Origin: Mycobacterium saskatchewanense
Lineage (GTDB): Bacteria; Actinomycetota; Actinomycetes; Mycobacteriales; Mycobacteriaceae
Reading direction: 5' to 3'
DNA length: 64,000 nucleotides
NCBI RefSeq assembly: GCF_010729105.1
Contig: NZ_AP022573.1
Location: 4,960,001 to 5,024,000 of the forward strand
This document shows, piece after piece, positions 54,214 through 63,576 of this stretch. The translations under genes and the position numbers were made by a program. The notes beneath the pieces were generated by a model. The model saw only the letters and a list, made by a program, of their open reading frames with translations, was not told the DNA's origin and did no database searches. Numbering within the stretch: position 1 is the stretch's first letter; each line of letters begins with the position of its first letter.

Positions 54214-55317
54214 TTGAGGCTCAATCGATTTGGCGCTGCCCTGACCGTTCTGTCCGCTGCGGTGACGGTGTCGGCGTGCGGTGACAACAACGCGGGCGGT
54301 GGGCACGCGTCGACGGCCACGCCGGCGAAGGTGGTCTGCGGCGGCATCCCGACGCCCAAGGCCAGCGGATCCACGGCGCAGGCGAACGCGATGACCCGGT
54401 TCGTCAAGGCCTTCGAGCAGGCCTGCCCCGGCCAGTCCCTGAACTACACGCCCAATGGATCCGGCGCGGGCATCAGCGAATTCGTGGGCAATCAAACCGA
54501 TTTCGCCGGCTCCGACTCGCCGCTGAGCAGGGACGAGTACGCCCGAGCGCAGCAGCGGTGCGGCTCGCCGGTGTGGAACCTGCCGGTGGTGTTCGGACCC
54601 ATTGCCATCGCCTACCATGTCACCGGCGTGACGTCGCTGGCGCTCGACGGCCCGACCGCCGCGAGAATCTTCAACGGCGGCATCAGCACGTGGAACGATG
54701 CGGCGATCCAGGCGCTGAACCCCGGTGTCCCCCTACCCGCGGAGCCCATCCGGGTGATCTTCCGCAGCGACGACTCCGGCACGACGGACAACTTCCAGAA
54801 ATACCTCGATACCGCGTCCAACGGCGCGTGGGGCAAGGGTGCCGGCAAGAAGTTCAACGGCGGGGTCGGGGAGGGCGCCAAAGGCAACGACGGCGCCGCC
54901 GCGGCCGCCAAGGGCATCGAAGGGTCGATCACCTACAACGAGTGGTCGTTCGCGCAGGCGCAACACCTGGACATGGCCAAGGTGATCACGTCGGCGGGGC
55001 CCGACCCGGTGGCGATCACCACGGACTCGGTGGGCAAGACGATCTCGTCCGCCTGGTTCATCCGCGACGGCAACGACCTGGCGCTGGACACCATCTCCTT
55101 CTACCGGCCGAACCAGCCCGGCGCGTACCCGGTGGTGCTGGCGACGTACGAGATCGTGTGCTCGAAGTACCCCGACCCGCAGATCGGCACCGCCGTCAAG
55201 GCGTTCCTGCAGAGCACGATCGGCGCCGGCCAGGACGGTTTGGCCGACAACGGCTACGTCCCCATCCCGCAGGAGTTCAAGCCGCGCCTGGCCACCGCGG
55301 TGAACGCGATCGCCTGA
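54214..55317 (+). CDS. pstS3: Phosphate-binding lipoprotein PstS3
   Basis: A 367-aa lipoprotein, the substrate-binding component of the Pst phosphate importer. Lipobox TVSAC; phosphate-loop residues in [32 protein letters not shown] and [16 protein letters not shown] are all characteristic. Sequence is closest to PstS3 (MKLNRFGAA...) from memory, so the TTG at 54214, giving [15 protein letters not shown], is taken as start. In M. tuberculosis pstS3 is with pstC2/pstA1; here it stands alone between lpqC and a DUF732 gene. It may therefore depend on permease genes elsewhere. Confidence 0.9.
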   Translation: MRLNRFGAALTVLSAAVTVSACGDNNAGGGHASTATPAKVVCGGIPTPKASGSTAQANAMTRFVKAFEQACPGQSLNYTPNGSGAGISEFVGNQTDFAGSDSPLSRDEYARAQQRCGSPVWNLPVVFGPIAIAYHVTGVTSLALDGPTAARIFNGGISTWNDAAIQALNPGVPLPAEPIRVIFRSDDSGTTDNFQKYLDTASNGAWGKGAGKKFNGGVGEGAKGNDGAAAAAKGIEGSITYNEWSFAQAQHLDMAKVITSAGPDPVAITTDSVGKTISSAWFIRDGNDLALDTISFYRPNQPGAYPVVLATYEIVCSKYPDPQIGTAVKAFLQSTIGAGQDGLADNGYVPIPQEFKPRLATAVNAIA

Positions 55318-55326
55318 CCGCCGCGA

Positions 55327-55659
55327 TCAGCGATACCTGGGGCAGAAGGCGGACACGCTTGCGCCGACGAAGAACCCGGCGCGGTAACCGTCCAGGTTGC
55401 TGTTGGTCATCACCTCGGACGCGACGTCGGACTTCTGCCGGCCGAGGTCGAGCTCGTCGCACACCTCGTGGCCGGCGACGATCGCGGCCTGCGGCGACGC
55501 GAAGTTGATGCCCTTGGCCTTCACGGCGGCGAGGAAAGCGTTGTCGATTGTGTCGGCGCCGGCGGTCGTGGCCGCCACGGCCGCGACGCCCGGCAGCGCG
55601 ACGGCCAGGGCAAGGCCGGCCAGTCGGCTCCTGAGCGAGCGCGCGTGGCAGGTCGACAT
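55327..55659 (-). CDS. DUF732 secreted protein (copy 3)
   Basis: A 110-aa exported protein, closer to copy 1 than copy 2: DNAFLAAVKAKGINFASPQAA, GHEVCDELDLGRQKSDVAS, RAGFFVGASVSAFCPRYR. The signal peptide is RLAGLALAVALPGVAAVAAT with likely cleavage before DTID. ATG 55659 has GGGAGGT about 8 nt upstream. It converges on pstS3 with 9 bp between stops. Confidence 0.87.
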   Translation of the reverse strand: MSTCHARSLRSRLAGLALAVALPGVAAVAATTAGADTIDNAFLAAVKAKGINFASPQAAIVAGHEVCDELDLGRQKSDVASEVMTNSNLDGYRAGFFVGASVSAFCPRYR

Positions 55660-55714
55660 CGCTGAAACCTCCCGCTAGCAGTCCTGGCGGCACGCCAAGC
55701 CGCTGACCCTGCGA

Positions 55715-56479
55715 TCATCGCATGTCCCGCTGGCAGGAGGCGCACCAATAGGTCACCCGCTCGCCGGTCCCGTCGTAGCCGACGGGGGTGCCGCAGCGGC
55801 GGCACGGCTGCCCCGCGCGCCCGTAGACCCACAGTTGCCGGCCCGCCCGGGTGTCCCCGGTGGTGCACCGATTCCAGCGGAAACGGTTGAGCCACAGCAT
55901 TTCCCGGGCGCGTGAGACGAGACGGCGCGGGTCGGCGACCGCGCTGACCGGTGCGGTGGGCGCGAGTCCGCTGACGAAGCACAGTTCGTTGGAATAGACA
56001 TTCCCCACACCGGCCAGCACCCGCTGGTCCAGCAGCGCCTCGGCGAGCGGCCGGTCCGGCCGGGCCATGAGGTTCGCGGCGGCGCGGGCGGGGTCCCAGT
56101 CCGCACCCAACAGGTCGGGCCCGAGGTGGGCGACCGCCTCATCGTCGCGGTCGCGGTCGAGGATCTCCAGCACCCCCAGGTCGACACCGACGGCGCGGAC
56201 GGCGCCGGCTTCCAGGACGATCCGTGCGCGGTGATCGACCCGCACCGGCCGGTCGGCGACCCGCCAGCTGCCGTCCATCTTCAGGTGCGAGTGGATGCTG
56301 GCCGGACCGACCCGGATGAAGAGGTGCTTGCCCCGGCTGAGCACCTCGTCGACCGACTCGCCGGTGAGGTCGACGGTCGCGTACCGCGGCACCCGCACGT
56401 CGCAGCGCGTCAGTGTGCGCCCGACCAGCCGCTCGCGCAGGACGGCGGCGGTGTGCCAGACGGTGTCACCCTCGGGCAT
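55715..56479 (-). CDS. nei: Endonuclease VIII-type DNA glycosylase
   Basis: A 254-aa Fpg/Nei family base-excision-repair enzyme (Nei2, Rv3297). The catalytic N-terminus PEGDTVW (Pro2, Glu3) is present, with Lys in SRGKHLF, the helix-two-turn-helix [20 protein letters not shown], and the C-terminal zinc finger CRRCGTPVG...[10 protein letters not shown]. It removes oxidised pyrimidines and nicks the strand. It starts 9 bp after the lhr stop on the same strand, so the two repair genes form an operon. Confidence 0.95.
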   Translation of the reverse strand: MPEGDTVWHTAAVLRERLVGRTLTRCDVRVPRYATVDLTGESVDEVLSRGKHLFIRVGPASIHSHLKMDGSWRVADRPVRVDHRARIVLEAGAVRAVGVDLGVLEILDRDRDDEAVAHLGPDLLGADWDPARAAANLMARPDRPLAEALLDQRVLAGVGNVYSNELCFVSGLAPTAPVSAVADPRRLVSRAREMLWLNRFRWNRCTTGDTRAGRQLWVYGRAGQPCRRCGTPVGYDGTGERVTYWCASCQRDMR

Positions 56480-56488
56480 GGTCGCCCG

Positions 56489-59400
56489 TCACCGGAGCCT
56501 CATCCCGCGCGGGGTCCGGGCGAACCCGGCCTCCGACAGCGCGTCGACGACCGGGCCCGGGCCGCCGTCGCCCGGTTGCAGGGCCGGCGCCCCGTCGACG
56601 CGCTCCACGAGCAGGGAGGCGACGCGCCGCGCGGCGACCAGGTCGGCGAGCGCCGTGGCCGCGGCCCGGTGGGCGGCGGGATCGTCGGTGAAGGTCAGCA
56701 GCGACCGCCCGCCGCGCTCGAGGAACCAGCCCAGGCCGCCGTCGACGAGCACGACCATCGCCCCGGCTTTGCGGCCCGGCCGCGCGCCTTCGCTCGCGGA
56801 CGGCCACGGCAGCGCGGCGCCGTAGGGGTTGGCGGGGTCGGCGGCGGCGAGCGCGACCGCCCGGTATTCCGGTCGCTCCGGGTCGACCCCGTCGGAGAAG
56901 GCACGCAGCCGGTCGACGGTGGACGCGACGGCGAACTGCGCCCCGCCCAGCGACTCGACGAAGTATCCGCGCTGGCACCGGCCGGCGTCCTCGAACGAGC
57001 TCAGCACCTTGTACAGGGTCGCGAACCCGCCGGCGACGTTCTCGGCGCCCACCGCGCCCCGGGTGACCACGCCGTGCCGGCCCAGCAACAGCTCGGCCTG
57101 GTAGTGGGCGCGCAGCGTCGAGTCGGGTTCCGGGGCGGGCAGGGCCGACCAGCGGCCCGCGACGGTCGGGTCGGCGGCGCGGTGCTGGGCGTGCGCGACG
57201 CTGTAGCGGCTCAGCCGCGGCGGGCGCTGCGCCCGGTGGGCCGGGGCGGAGCGCTTGCGGGCGCCCGTTCCACTCAGCAGGGCGCGCACCGGGGCGAAGG
57301 TGTCGCCGGTGACCCGGCCGGCCCAGATCAGCTCCCAGAGCGCGGCCTTGAGTTCGGCCGATCCGGCCTGACCCTGCTCGAGCTGCCGGAAGAAGTACGC
57401 GCCGCCTCCGGCCAGCGTGTCCAGGATCGCGCGGTGGGCGTCGGTGAGGTCGATCTCGGCCGGCGCGCCGAGCGTCAGCGGCGCCGAATCGCTGGGGTGC
57501 AGCGCCACCCAGCCGTCGCTGCCGGAGATCGAGCCGCAACCCGACCAGGTGACCTCGCCGGTCGCCAGCAGCTCGTCGAGCATCGCCGGGGTGTAGTCGC
57601 GCACCCGCGGCGCCAGCACCAGCGGCTCGAGCGCCGACGCCGGGATCCGGGCGCCGGCCAGCTGGTCGATCACCGAGGCCAGGCCCTCGACCCCCGAGTG
57701 CCCGGCCTCGCCTGGCGTGGCCCCGACGCGATGCCAGGCCGGCAGGAAACGCCCGTAGGCGGCGGTGCTGACGGGCTCCACCTGGGCCCGCAGTGCCGCC
57801 AGCGAGCGGCGCCGCAGAATCCGCAGCACCTCGACGTCGCACCACTGCTCGCCCCCGGCGCCGACCGCGGGAGCCGCGACGAAATCGCCGCGAACCAAAC
57901 GGCCGTCGGCGGCCAGCCGGCCCAACACGTCGGCCGTCACCCGAAGCCCGAGGCCGAACCGGCCGGCGGCCTCCGCCGTGGTGAAAGGCGTGCGCGTGCG
58001 CGCGTAGCGGCTCAGCAGCTCGCCGAGCGGGTCGGCCACCTCCTGGGTGAACGTCGCCGGCACGCCCAGCGGGACGGGCGCCCCGACGCCGTCGCGCAGC
58101 CGGCCGATGTCCTCGATGGCCACCCACCAGCTACGCCCGGCGAACGACACCGTCAGCGCCCGCCGGGCGGCGCGCAGACCCTCCAGCCAGCCGGCAACGT
58201 TTTTTCCGTCGGCGACGTCAGCGCGGGCGGCCACCTCCTCCTCGGTCAGCGGTCCGAGCAGCCGCAGCAGGTCGGCCACCGCCTCGGCGTCGCGGGCGGC
58301 CCGGTCCTCGGAAAGGTGCTGCAGCTGCCGCCCGGTCGCGGCGATCACCTCGGGATCCAGGAGCTCCCGCAGCTCGACCCGCCCCAGCAGCTCGGCGAGC
58401 AGCGAGCTGTCGAGCGAGAGCGCCGCGGCCCGGCGCTCGGCCAGCGGCGAGTCGCCCTCGTACATGAATGCGCCGACATAGCCGAACAGCAGCGACGCCG
58501 CGAACGGCGACGGTCGGGCCGTCTCGGTTTCCAGCACCCGAATCCGGCGCTGCGCGACGCCGGCCATCAGCTCCACCAGGGCCGGAACGTCGTAGACGTC
58601 CTGCAGGCATTCCCGGACGGTCTCCAGCACCACCGGGAAGTCGGGATACTTGCGCGCGACCTCCAGCAGCTGGGCCGCGCGCTGGCGCTGTTGCCACAGC
58701 GGCGACCGGCGGCCGGGGTGCCGGCGCGGCAGCAGCAGGGCTCGGGCAGCGCACTCGCGGAAGCGCGACGCGAACAGCGCCGAACCGCCCACCTCGGCGG
58801 TGACGAGCGGGTCCATCTCGTCGGCGTCGAAGACGAAGAGTTCGGCGCCCGGTGGGGCGTCCGTGCCGGCGTCGGAGAAAGTGTCGGGCAGCCGCACGAC
58901 GATGCCGTCGTCGGAGGCTGTCGGCTTCTCGTCGATGCCGTAGCGCTCGCGCAGCCGCCGGCCGACCGCCAGGGCGAGCGGCCCGTGCACGCGCAACCCG
59001 TACGGCGAGTGCAGGATCACCCGCCAGTCGCCCAGCTCGTCGCGGAACCGCTCCACCAACAGGGTGGTGTCGGTGGGGACCACCCCGGCCGCGGTGCGCT
59101 GCTCGTCGAGCAGGCGCCACAGGTTGTCGGTCGCGTACGCGTCGAAGCCCAACTCCGCGCAACGACGGTCGAAGGCGTCGCGGCCCAGGCCCGCCAGCTC
59201 ACCGGTGAACGCGCCCAGGGCCGCGCCCAGCTCGGCCGGGCGGCCGGCGTCGTCGCCGCGCCAGAACGGCAACCGGGCGGGCTGACCGGGCGCGGGGATC
59301 ACCAGCACCCGGTCGTGGGTGATCTCGGTGATCCGCCAGCTGGTCGCCCCCAGCGAGATGACGTCACCGGGCCGGGACTCGTAGACCATCTCCTCGTCGA

Positions 59401-61078
59401 GCTCGCCCACCCGCGACGGCTTCTCGGAGTCGGTGGCGAGGTAGACGGTGAACATCCCGCGGTCGGGGATGGCCCCGCCGGAGGTGACCGCCAGGCGTTG
59501 GGCGCCGGGCCGTGCGGTCAGGGTGCCCGTGTCGCGGTCGTAGACCAGCCGGGGGCGCAGCTCGGCGAAGTCGGTGGAGGGGTACTTGCCGCTCAGCAGG
59601 TCCAGGGTGGCTTCGTACACGCTGCGCGGCAGCGTGGCGAACGGGGCGCTCCGGCGCACGGTGTCGAACCACCGGTCGGCGTCCAGCGGTTCGAGGGCTG
59701 CCGCCGCGACGGTGTGCTGGGCGAGGATGTCGAGCGGGTTGGCGGGAACCCGCATCGTCTCGATCTGGCCGGCCAACATCCGCTGCACGGTCACCGCGCA
59801 CCCGATCAGGTCGGTGCGGTGCTTGGGGAACAGTATCCCGCGGGAGACCTCGCCGACCTGATGGCCGGCCCGACCGATGCGCTGCAGGCCGCTGGCCACC
59901 GACGGCGGCGCCTCCACCTGGATCACCAGGTCGACCGCCCCCATGTCGATGCCCAACTCCAGGCTGGACGTGGCCACCACCGCCTTGAGCAGCCCGCGCT
60001 TGAGGTCGTCTTCCACCAGCGCGCGCTGCTCCTTGCTGACCGATCCGTGGTGGGCGCGCGCCAGGATCGGCTCGGCGCCGTAGGTCTGCCCGCTGCCCAT
60101 GATGTGGGCCGGCGCGCCGCCGGCCACCTTTGGATTGGTGGGCTCGGCCCCGGGGCCGAGCCCGTTGCGCTCGGCGTGGATCTCGTTGAGGCGGGCGGTG
60201 AGCCGCTCGGCCAGCCGGCGCGAATTGGCGAACACGATGGTCGAGTTGTGCGCCTCGATCAGGTCCACCAGGCGCGCCTCGACGTCGGGCCAGATGCTGT
60301 TGTCGGCCAGGTTGGCCATGTCGGGCACCGGCACCTGGACACTGAGGTCGACGGTCTTGGCGGAGGCGGGAGCGACGATGGTCGTGGGTTGCTGGCCGGA
60401 CAGGAACCGGGCCAGCTCCTCGGGCGGACGGACGGTCGCCGACAGCCCGATGCGCTGGGCGGGCCGCGCCTGCGCCATTGTGTGGCGCAGCTCGTCGAGC
60501 CGCTCGAGGGAGAGGGCCAGGTGGGCGCCCCGCTTGCCGCCGGCGATGGCGTGGATCTCGTCGACGATCACCGTCTGCACGCCGGCCAGGGTTTCGCGCG
60601 CGGCGGAGGTGAGCATCAAGAACAGCGACTCCGGCGTGGTGATGAGCACGTCGGGCGGACGGGCGATGAGCTGGCGGCGCTCGGCGGGCGGGGTGTCCCC
60701 GGAGCGCACCCCGACGCTGATGGCGGGCGGCCGCACACCTCGGTGCTCGGCGATCCGGGTGAGGCCGGCCAGCGGGGTGCGCAGGTTGCGTTCGACGTCG
60801 ACGGCCAGTGCCTTGAGCGGGGACACGTAGAGGACGCGGGTGCCGGCCGGCCGGTCGGGCGCGGCGGCGAGGCTGTCGAGCGCCCACAGGAACGCCGCCA
60901 GCGTCTTGCCCGATCCGGTCGGCGCGATGACGAGGGTGTTGTCGCCGTCGGCGATGGCCTTCCAGGCCTGCGCCTGTGCGGTGGTCGGCTGGGTGAAGGT
61001 GCTGGCGAACCACTCCCGCGTGACCGCGCTGAACCGGCCCAGCGGGTCGGTCGGCGCGGGATCACTGTGAGCGCTCAC
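56489..61078 (-). CDS. lhr: Large DNA helicase Lhr
   Basis: A 1,529-aa superfamily 2 3'-5' helicase acting in DNA repair (Rv3296, about 1,513 aa). The N-terminal Lhr core has Walker A (LVIAPTGSGKTLAAFLWAL), motif Ia (YVSPLKALAVDVERNL), motif II (VIVDEIHAIAG), motif III (GLSATVRPPEE) and motif VI (LQRIGRAGHQVGE). A winged-helix and beta-barrel module and a long C-terminal domain follow. GTG start at 61078. It is upstream of nei; coupling with a glycosylase supports a repair role. The antisense strand is open for almost the whole length, an effect of GC bias. Confidence 0.95.
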   Translation of the reverse strand: MSAHSDPAPTDPLGRFSAVTREWFASTFTQPTTAQAQAWKAIADGDNTLVIAPTGSGKTLAAFLWALDSLAAAPDRPAGTRVLYVSPLKALAVDVERNLRTPLAGLTRIAEHRGVRPPAISVGVRSGDTPPAERRQLIARPPDVLITTPESLFLMLTSAARETLAGVQTVIVDEIHAIAGGKRGAHLALSLERLDELRHTMAQARPAQRIGLSATVRPPEELARFLSGQQPTTIVAPASAKTVDLSVQVPVPDMANLADNSIWPDVEARLVDLIEAHNSTIVFANSRRLAERLTARLNEIHAERNGLGPGAEPTNPKVAGGAPAHIMGSGQTYGAEPILARAHHGSVSKEQRALVEDDLKRGLLKAVVATSSLELGIDMGAVDLVIQVEAPPSVASGLQRIGRAGHQVGEVSRGILFPKHRTDLIGCAVTVQRMLAGQIETMRVPANPLDILAQHTVAAAALEPLDADRWFDTVRRSAPFATLPRSVYEATLDLLSGKYPSTDFAELRPRLVYDRDTGTLTARPGAQRLAVTSGGAIPDRGMFTVYLATDSEKPSRVGELDEEMVYESRPGDVISLGATSWRITEITHDRVLVIPAPGQPARLPFWRGDDAGRPAELGAALGAFTGELAGLGRDAFDRRCAELGFDAYATDNLWRLLDEQRTAAGVVPTDTTLLVERFRDELGDWRVILHSPYGLRVHGPLALAVGRRLRERYGIDEKPTASDDGIVVRLPDTFSDAGTDAPPGAELFVFDADEMDPLVTAEVGGSALFASRFRECAARALLLPRRHPGRRSPLWQQRQRAAQLLEVARKYPDFPVVLETVRECLQDVYDVPALVELMAGVAQRRIRVLETETARPSPFAASLLFGYVGAFMYEGDSPLAERRAAALSLDSSLLAELLGRVELRELLDPEVIAATGRQLQHLSEDRAARDAEAVADLLRLLGPLTEEEVAARADVADGKNVAGWLEGLRAARRALTVSFAGRSWWVAIEDIGRLRDGVGAPVPLGVPATFTQEVADPLGELLSRYARTRTPFTTAEAAGRFGLGLRVTADVLGRLAADGRLVRGDFVAAPAVGAGGEQWCDVEVLRILRRRSLAALRAQVEPVSTAAYGRFLPAWHRVGATPGEAGHSGVEGLASVIDQLAGARIPASALEPLVLAPRVRDYTPAMLDELLATGEVTWSGCGSISGSDGWVALHPSDSAPLTLGAPAEIDLTDAHRAILDTLAGGGAYFFRQLEQGQAGSAELKAALWELIWAGRVTGDTFAPVRALLSGTGARKRSAPAHRAQRPPRLSRYSVAHAQHRAADPTVAGRWSALPAPEPDSTLRAHYQAELLLGRHGVVTRGAVGAENVAGGFATLYKVLSSFEDAGRCQRGYFVESLGGAQFAVASTVDRLRAFSDGVDPERPEYRAVALAAADPANPYGAALPWPSASEGARPGRKAGAMVVLVDGGLGWFLERGGRSLLTFTDDPAAHRAAATALADLVAARRVASLLVERVDGAPALQPGDGGPGPVVDALSEAGFARTPRGMRLR

Positions 61079-61112
61079 CCCACCATGGTGCCAAGGGGCG
61101 CCGACAAGGAGC

Positions 61113-61775
61113 CTAGAGTCGCGCCGTGGCCATCGCGTGGGCCAACTCCGGCGGAATGTCCGGCACCCGGGCGATGGCGTCCAGCAGCGCGTGCGCGCAC
61201 GCGTCGGCCAGGCGGTCGGCGTCAGTCGTCGGATCCATGATCCGCTGGCGGCAGATCTCGAAGGTGAACGCCAGCCAGCCGTAGATGATGACCCGCAGGT
61301 CCCGCTCGACCGTTGGCGTGAGTTCCCGCCCGGGCACCGTGCGCACCAGGTCCTCGATGCGCGACATGATGTGTTCGAGCTGGCGGTTCTTGGCCTCGTC
61401 GTCGATGCCGAGCAGGACCGGGTCGGACCGGCCGAGGCCGACGTAGGCGGCCCACGCGGCCTCGGGGTTCTGCTGGTGATACGCCATGTAGGCGAGCACG
61501 CCGGTCCGGATCTCCTCGAACATCGTCATGCCCTCGGGAACCGGGTTGTTGGTGGCCGCGTAGAGGCGATCCGCCTCGTCCTTGACCACCGCGGCGAAGA
61601 ACGCCCGCTTGTCGGGGAAATAGTGGTACATCAGCGCGCGGGACACCCCGGCGCGTTCGGCGATCTCGTCGATACGGACTTCGTCGTAGGGCCGTTTCCC
61701 GAATACTTCCGCCCCCAGAGCGAGCAGCTCAGCGCGTCGATCCTCGGGGGATAACCGCCTCCTGGCTGTTGGCAT
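61113..61775 (-). CDS. TetR-family regulator, Rv3295 homologue
   Basis: A 220-aa regulator upstream of lhr. DNA-binding domain: SPEDRRAELLALGAEVFGKRPYDEVRIDEIAERAGVSRALMYHYFPDKRAFFAAVV. The C-terminal domain (~residues 80-210) contains a TetR ligand-pocket pattern with YVGLGRSDPVLLG. ATG 61775 lies 7 nt after a minus-strand TACTAT -10 element, so the mRNA is probably leaderless. It reads towards lhr with 34 bp between, possibly one operon. Ligand unknown. Confidence 0.9.
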   Translation of the reverse strand: MPTARRRLSPEDRRAELLALGAEVFGKRPYDEVRIDEIAERAGVSRALMYHYFPDKRAFFAAVVKDEADRLYAATNNPVPEGMTMFEEIRTGVLAYMAYHQQNPEAAWAAYVGLGRSDPVLLGIDDEAKNRQLEHIMSRIEDLVRTVPGRELTPTVERDLRVIIYGWLAFTFEICRQRIMDPTTDADRLADACAHALLDAIARVPDIPPELAHAMATARL

Positions 61776-61782
61776 GTGTCAG

Positions 61783-61788
61783 ATAGTA
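61783..61788 (-). promoter_or_regulatory. -10 element for leaderless TetR gene
   Basis: Minus-strand TACTAT, seven bases, then ATG 61775. A short TACT/AGTA symmetry overlaps it and could allow autoregulation. Confidence 0.4.
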
Positions 61789-61938
61789 CTCACGCAGGTC
61801 ATGCGGCCCGCCCCGCCGCGTCGAACCCGCGGACTCGGGTTTATCCGAGTCTCGGCCCGGTAACTAAAGCGACGCTGCGAACGATGAACACCCAGAGCAG
61901 GCACGCTCACGGCCGGATTGGGGGATGGGAGGGCGCCC

Positions 61939-62322
61939 ATGCAGAGGGCGGACGAGCGATCGCCCGGGGACCACCTGGGACACGACGACCGCGAGGTACA
62001 CGCGGCGATCCGGTTCGCCGTCCTGGCGGCGGCCGCCGGGCTCGGCTTCCTCGTCATGGCCGCCCTGTGGGTCAGCACCTGCCCGGGGACGACCGTCGAC
62101 ACGGTCGCCTGCGGCGCCCCGCAGCGGACGCTGCTGGCCTGCGGCGGCCCGCTGATCTTGCTGGTCGCCGGACTCTGGGCCTTCCTGCGCACCTACCGGG
62201 TGTGGAAGGCGGCGGGCACCTGGTGGGCGTGGCACGGCGCCGGCTGGTTCCTGTTCACGCTGATGGTGGTGACGGTTTCGCTCGGCGTGTCCCGCATCGC
62301 CGGCCCGGTCCTGCCGCGCTAG
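61939..62322 (+). CDS. Small membrane protein of unknown function
   Basis: A 127-aa protein with three or four predicted membrane helices (AAIRFAVLAAAAGLGFLVMA, LLACGGPLILLVAGLWAFL, WHGAGWFLFTLMVVTVSLG). The N-terminus is hydrophilic (QRADERSPGDHLGHDDREVH). Two cysteines (STCPGTTVDTVACG) between helices 1 and 2 could form a disulfide outside the membrane. ATG 61939 has GGGAGGG 5-7 nt upstream, better than ATG 61918. It is divergent from the TetR gene, a possible regulator. I do not recognise a family. Confidence 0.65.
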   Translation: MQRADERSPGDHLGHDDREVHAAIRFAVLAAAAGLGFLVMAALWVSTCPGTTVDTVACGAPQRTLLACGGPLILLVAGLWAFLRTYRVWKAAGTWWAWHGAGWFLFTLMVVTVSLGVSRIAGPVLPR

Positions 62323-62451
62323 GCGTCGGCAAACTCCCGGTCCCGGCGCCCTCGTCAAACCGCTCCGCGAGGTCTACCTTTAGAGATGCGACCCATTCTG
62401 AGCTGCACAAAGCTGCATGAAGGCCTCCGAAGATCTGCGATAGGAGCAGCC

Positions 62452-62763
62452 ATGGGAGACACGTATCACGACCCCATCGACCATCTGCGAACAACGCGTC
62501 CGCTCGCCGGCGAGTCCCTGATCGACGTGCTGCACTGGCCCGGCTACCTGCTCGTCGTGACGGGCGTGACCGGCACCTGTGCCAGCCTGGCGGGCTTCGG
62601 CAGCGGGCATGGGCACGAGGGCATGACCGCGGGCCTGATCGCGATCGTCGTCACCGTGCTGGGCCTGCTGTGGGTGACGGTCGAACACCGGCGAATCCGC
62701 AAAATCGCGGATCGCTGGTATGCCGAGCACCCCGAGGTTCCCCGGCAGCGCCTGGCCAGCTGA
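62452..62763 (+). CDS. usfY: UsfY, small membrane protein upstream of sigF
   Basis: A 103-aa protein with two membrane helices (HWPGYLLVVTGVTGTCASLA and MTAGLIAIVVTVLGLLWVTV) and a basic C-terminal tail (EHRRIRKIADRWYAEHP). It corresponds to UsfY, encoded upstream of rsbW-sigF in mycobacteria; its function is unknown. ATG 62452 has AGGAG 7 nt upstream; the frame also extends 22 codons upstream without a ribosome site. It is followed by the SigF-type promoter of rsbW. Confidence 0.82.
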   Translation: MGDTYHDPIDHLRTTRPLAGESLIDVLHWPGYLLVVTGVTGTCASLAGFGSGHGHEGMTAGLIAIVVTVLGLLWVTVEHRRIRKIADRWYAEHPEVPRQRLAS

Positions 62764-62803
62764 GCCGAGCGGCGTGACCCTCGCCATAACCCCGGATCAC
62801 TGG

Positions 62804-62828
62804 GTTATTTGCGCACGCGAGTGGGTAC
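62804..62828 (+). promoter_or_regulatory. SigF-dependent promoter of rsbW-sigF
   Basis: GTTA (62804-62807), 15 bp and GGGTAC (62823-62828) closely match the mycobacterial SigF consensus GTTT-N15-17-GGGTAT. It would start a transcript about 300 nt ahead of the rsbW ATG and make sigF autoregulated. The 375-bp region between usfY and rsbW holds no other feature I can support. Confidence 0.65.
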
Positions 62829-63138
62829 AAGAGCTAGACCATGATGAGTGTCGTAAGGATTGCGTCAGCGTGGTCTCCCGATCATCGGGGCGAGAATCAC
62901 GACGACACCGGCATATACGACGACCGCGAGAAGACGACTACCGCGAAACGAGCAATATGACCAGCGTGATCCCGGCGATCACCGCGACCCGCCGCAACCG
63001 GCGTGTCGCGGCTGGCCTCCGAGCGCTCCATACCGGACCGGATACCCGGCGGCCATCATGACTAACCGATTGGAGCCTACGGTCCACGGCAGGCTGCAAA
63101 GCAGTAATACTGTCAGTCAAACGTCGCCGGGAGACCAT

Positions 63139-63576
63139 ATGACCGATGCGGGATCGCGCGCCAACCAACGTCAACGCGGCCACCGGGCCGTCGAGCTGCA
63201 TGTCGCGGCACGGCTGGAGAACCTGGCGATGCTGCGCACGTTGGTCGGCGCGATCGGCACCTTCGAGGACCTCGACTTCGACGCCGTGGCCGACCTCCGC
63301 CTCGCGGTCGACGAGGTGTGCACCCGGCTCATCCGCTCGGCAACCCCGGACGCCACGCTCGTCGTCGTGGTGGACCCGCATGACGACGAACTGATCGTCG
63401 AGGCGTCGGCGGCGTGCGACACCCACGACGTGGTGGCCCCCGGCAGCTTCAGTTGGCACGTCCTGACCTCGTTGGCCGACGACGTCCAGACCTTCCACGA
63501 CGGGCGCGAACCCAACGAAACCGGCAGCATCTTCGGTATCAAGCTGACGGCGCGACGGGCGGCCTCCAGCAGGTGA
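63139..63576 (+). CDS. rsbW: Anti-sigma-F factor (UsfX/RsbW)
   Basis: A 145-aa anti-sigma factor, the same length as M. tuberculosis UsfX. It has the GHKL/HATPase fold of RsbW proteins: DFDAVADLRLAVDEVCTRLI (N-box), VEASAACDTHDVVAPGSFSWHVLTSLADDV (G1/G2 region). It binds SigF and blocks it until anti-anti-sigma factors or redox signals release it. ATG 63139 follows GGGAGAC. The stop overlaps the sigF start (GTGA), giving near-equal synthesis of the two partners. Confidence 0.95.
   Translation: MTDAGSRANQRQRGHRAVELHVAARLENLAMLRTLVGAIGTFEDLDFDAVADLRLAVDEVCTRLIRSATPDATLVVVVDPHDDELIVEASAACDTHDVVAPGSFSWHVLTSLADDVQTFHDGREPNETGSIFGIKLTARRAASSR

Noticed and set aside
56126..61240. Very long plus-strand open frame (about 1,700 codons) opposite lhr
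   Set aside because: Antisense of a conserved helicase; the protein is low-complexity Arg/Gly/Ala/Val with no domain. High third-position GC keeps this frame open.
62878..63060. Minus-strand hydrophobic peptide (VIAGITLVILLVSR) continuing in another frame as a second hydrophobic segment
   Set aside because: It needs an indel to join, has no ribosome site, and lies in the leader of rsbW; such hydrophobic runs occur by chance in GTC-rich sequence.
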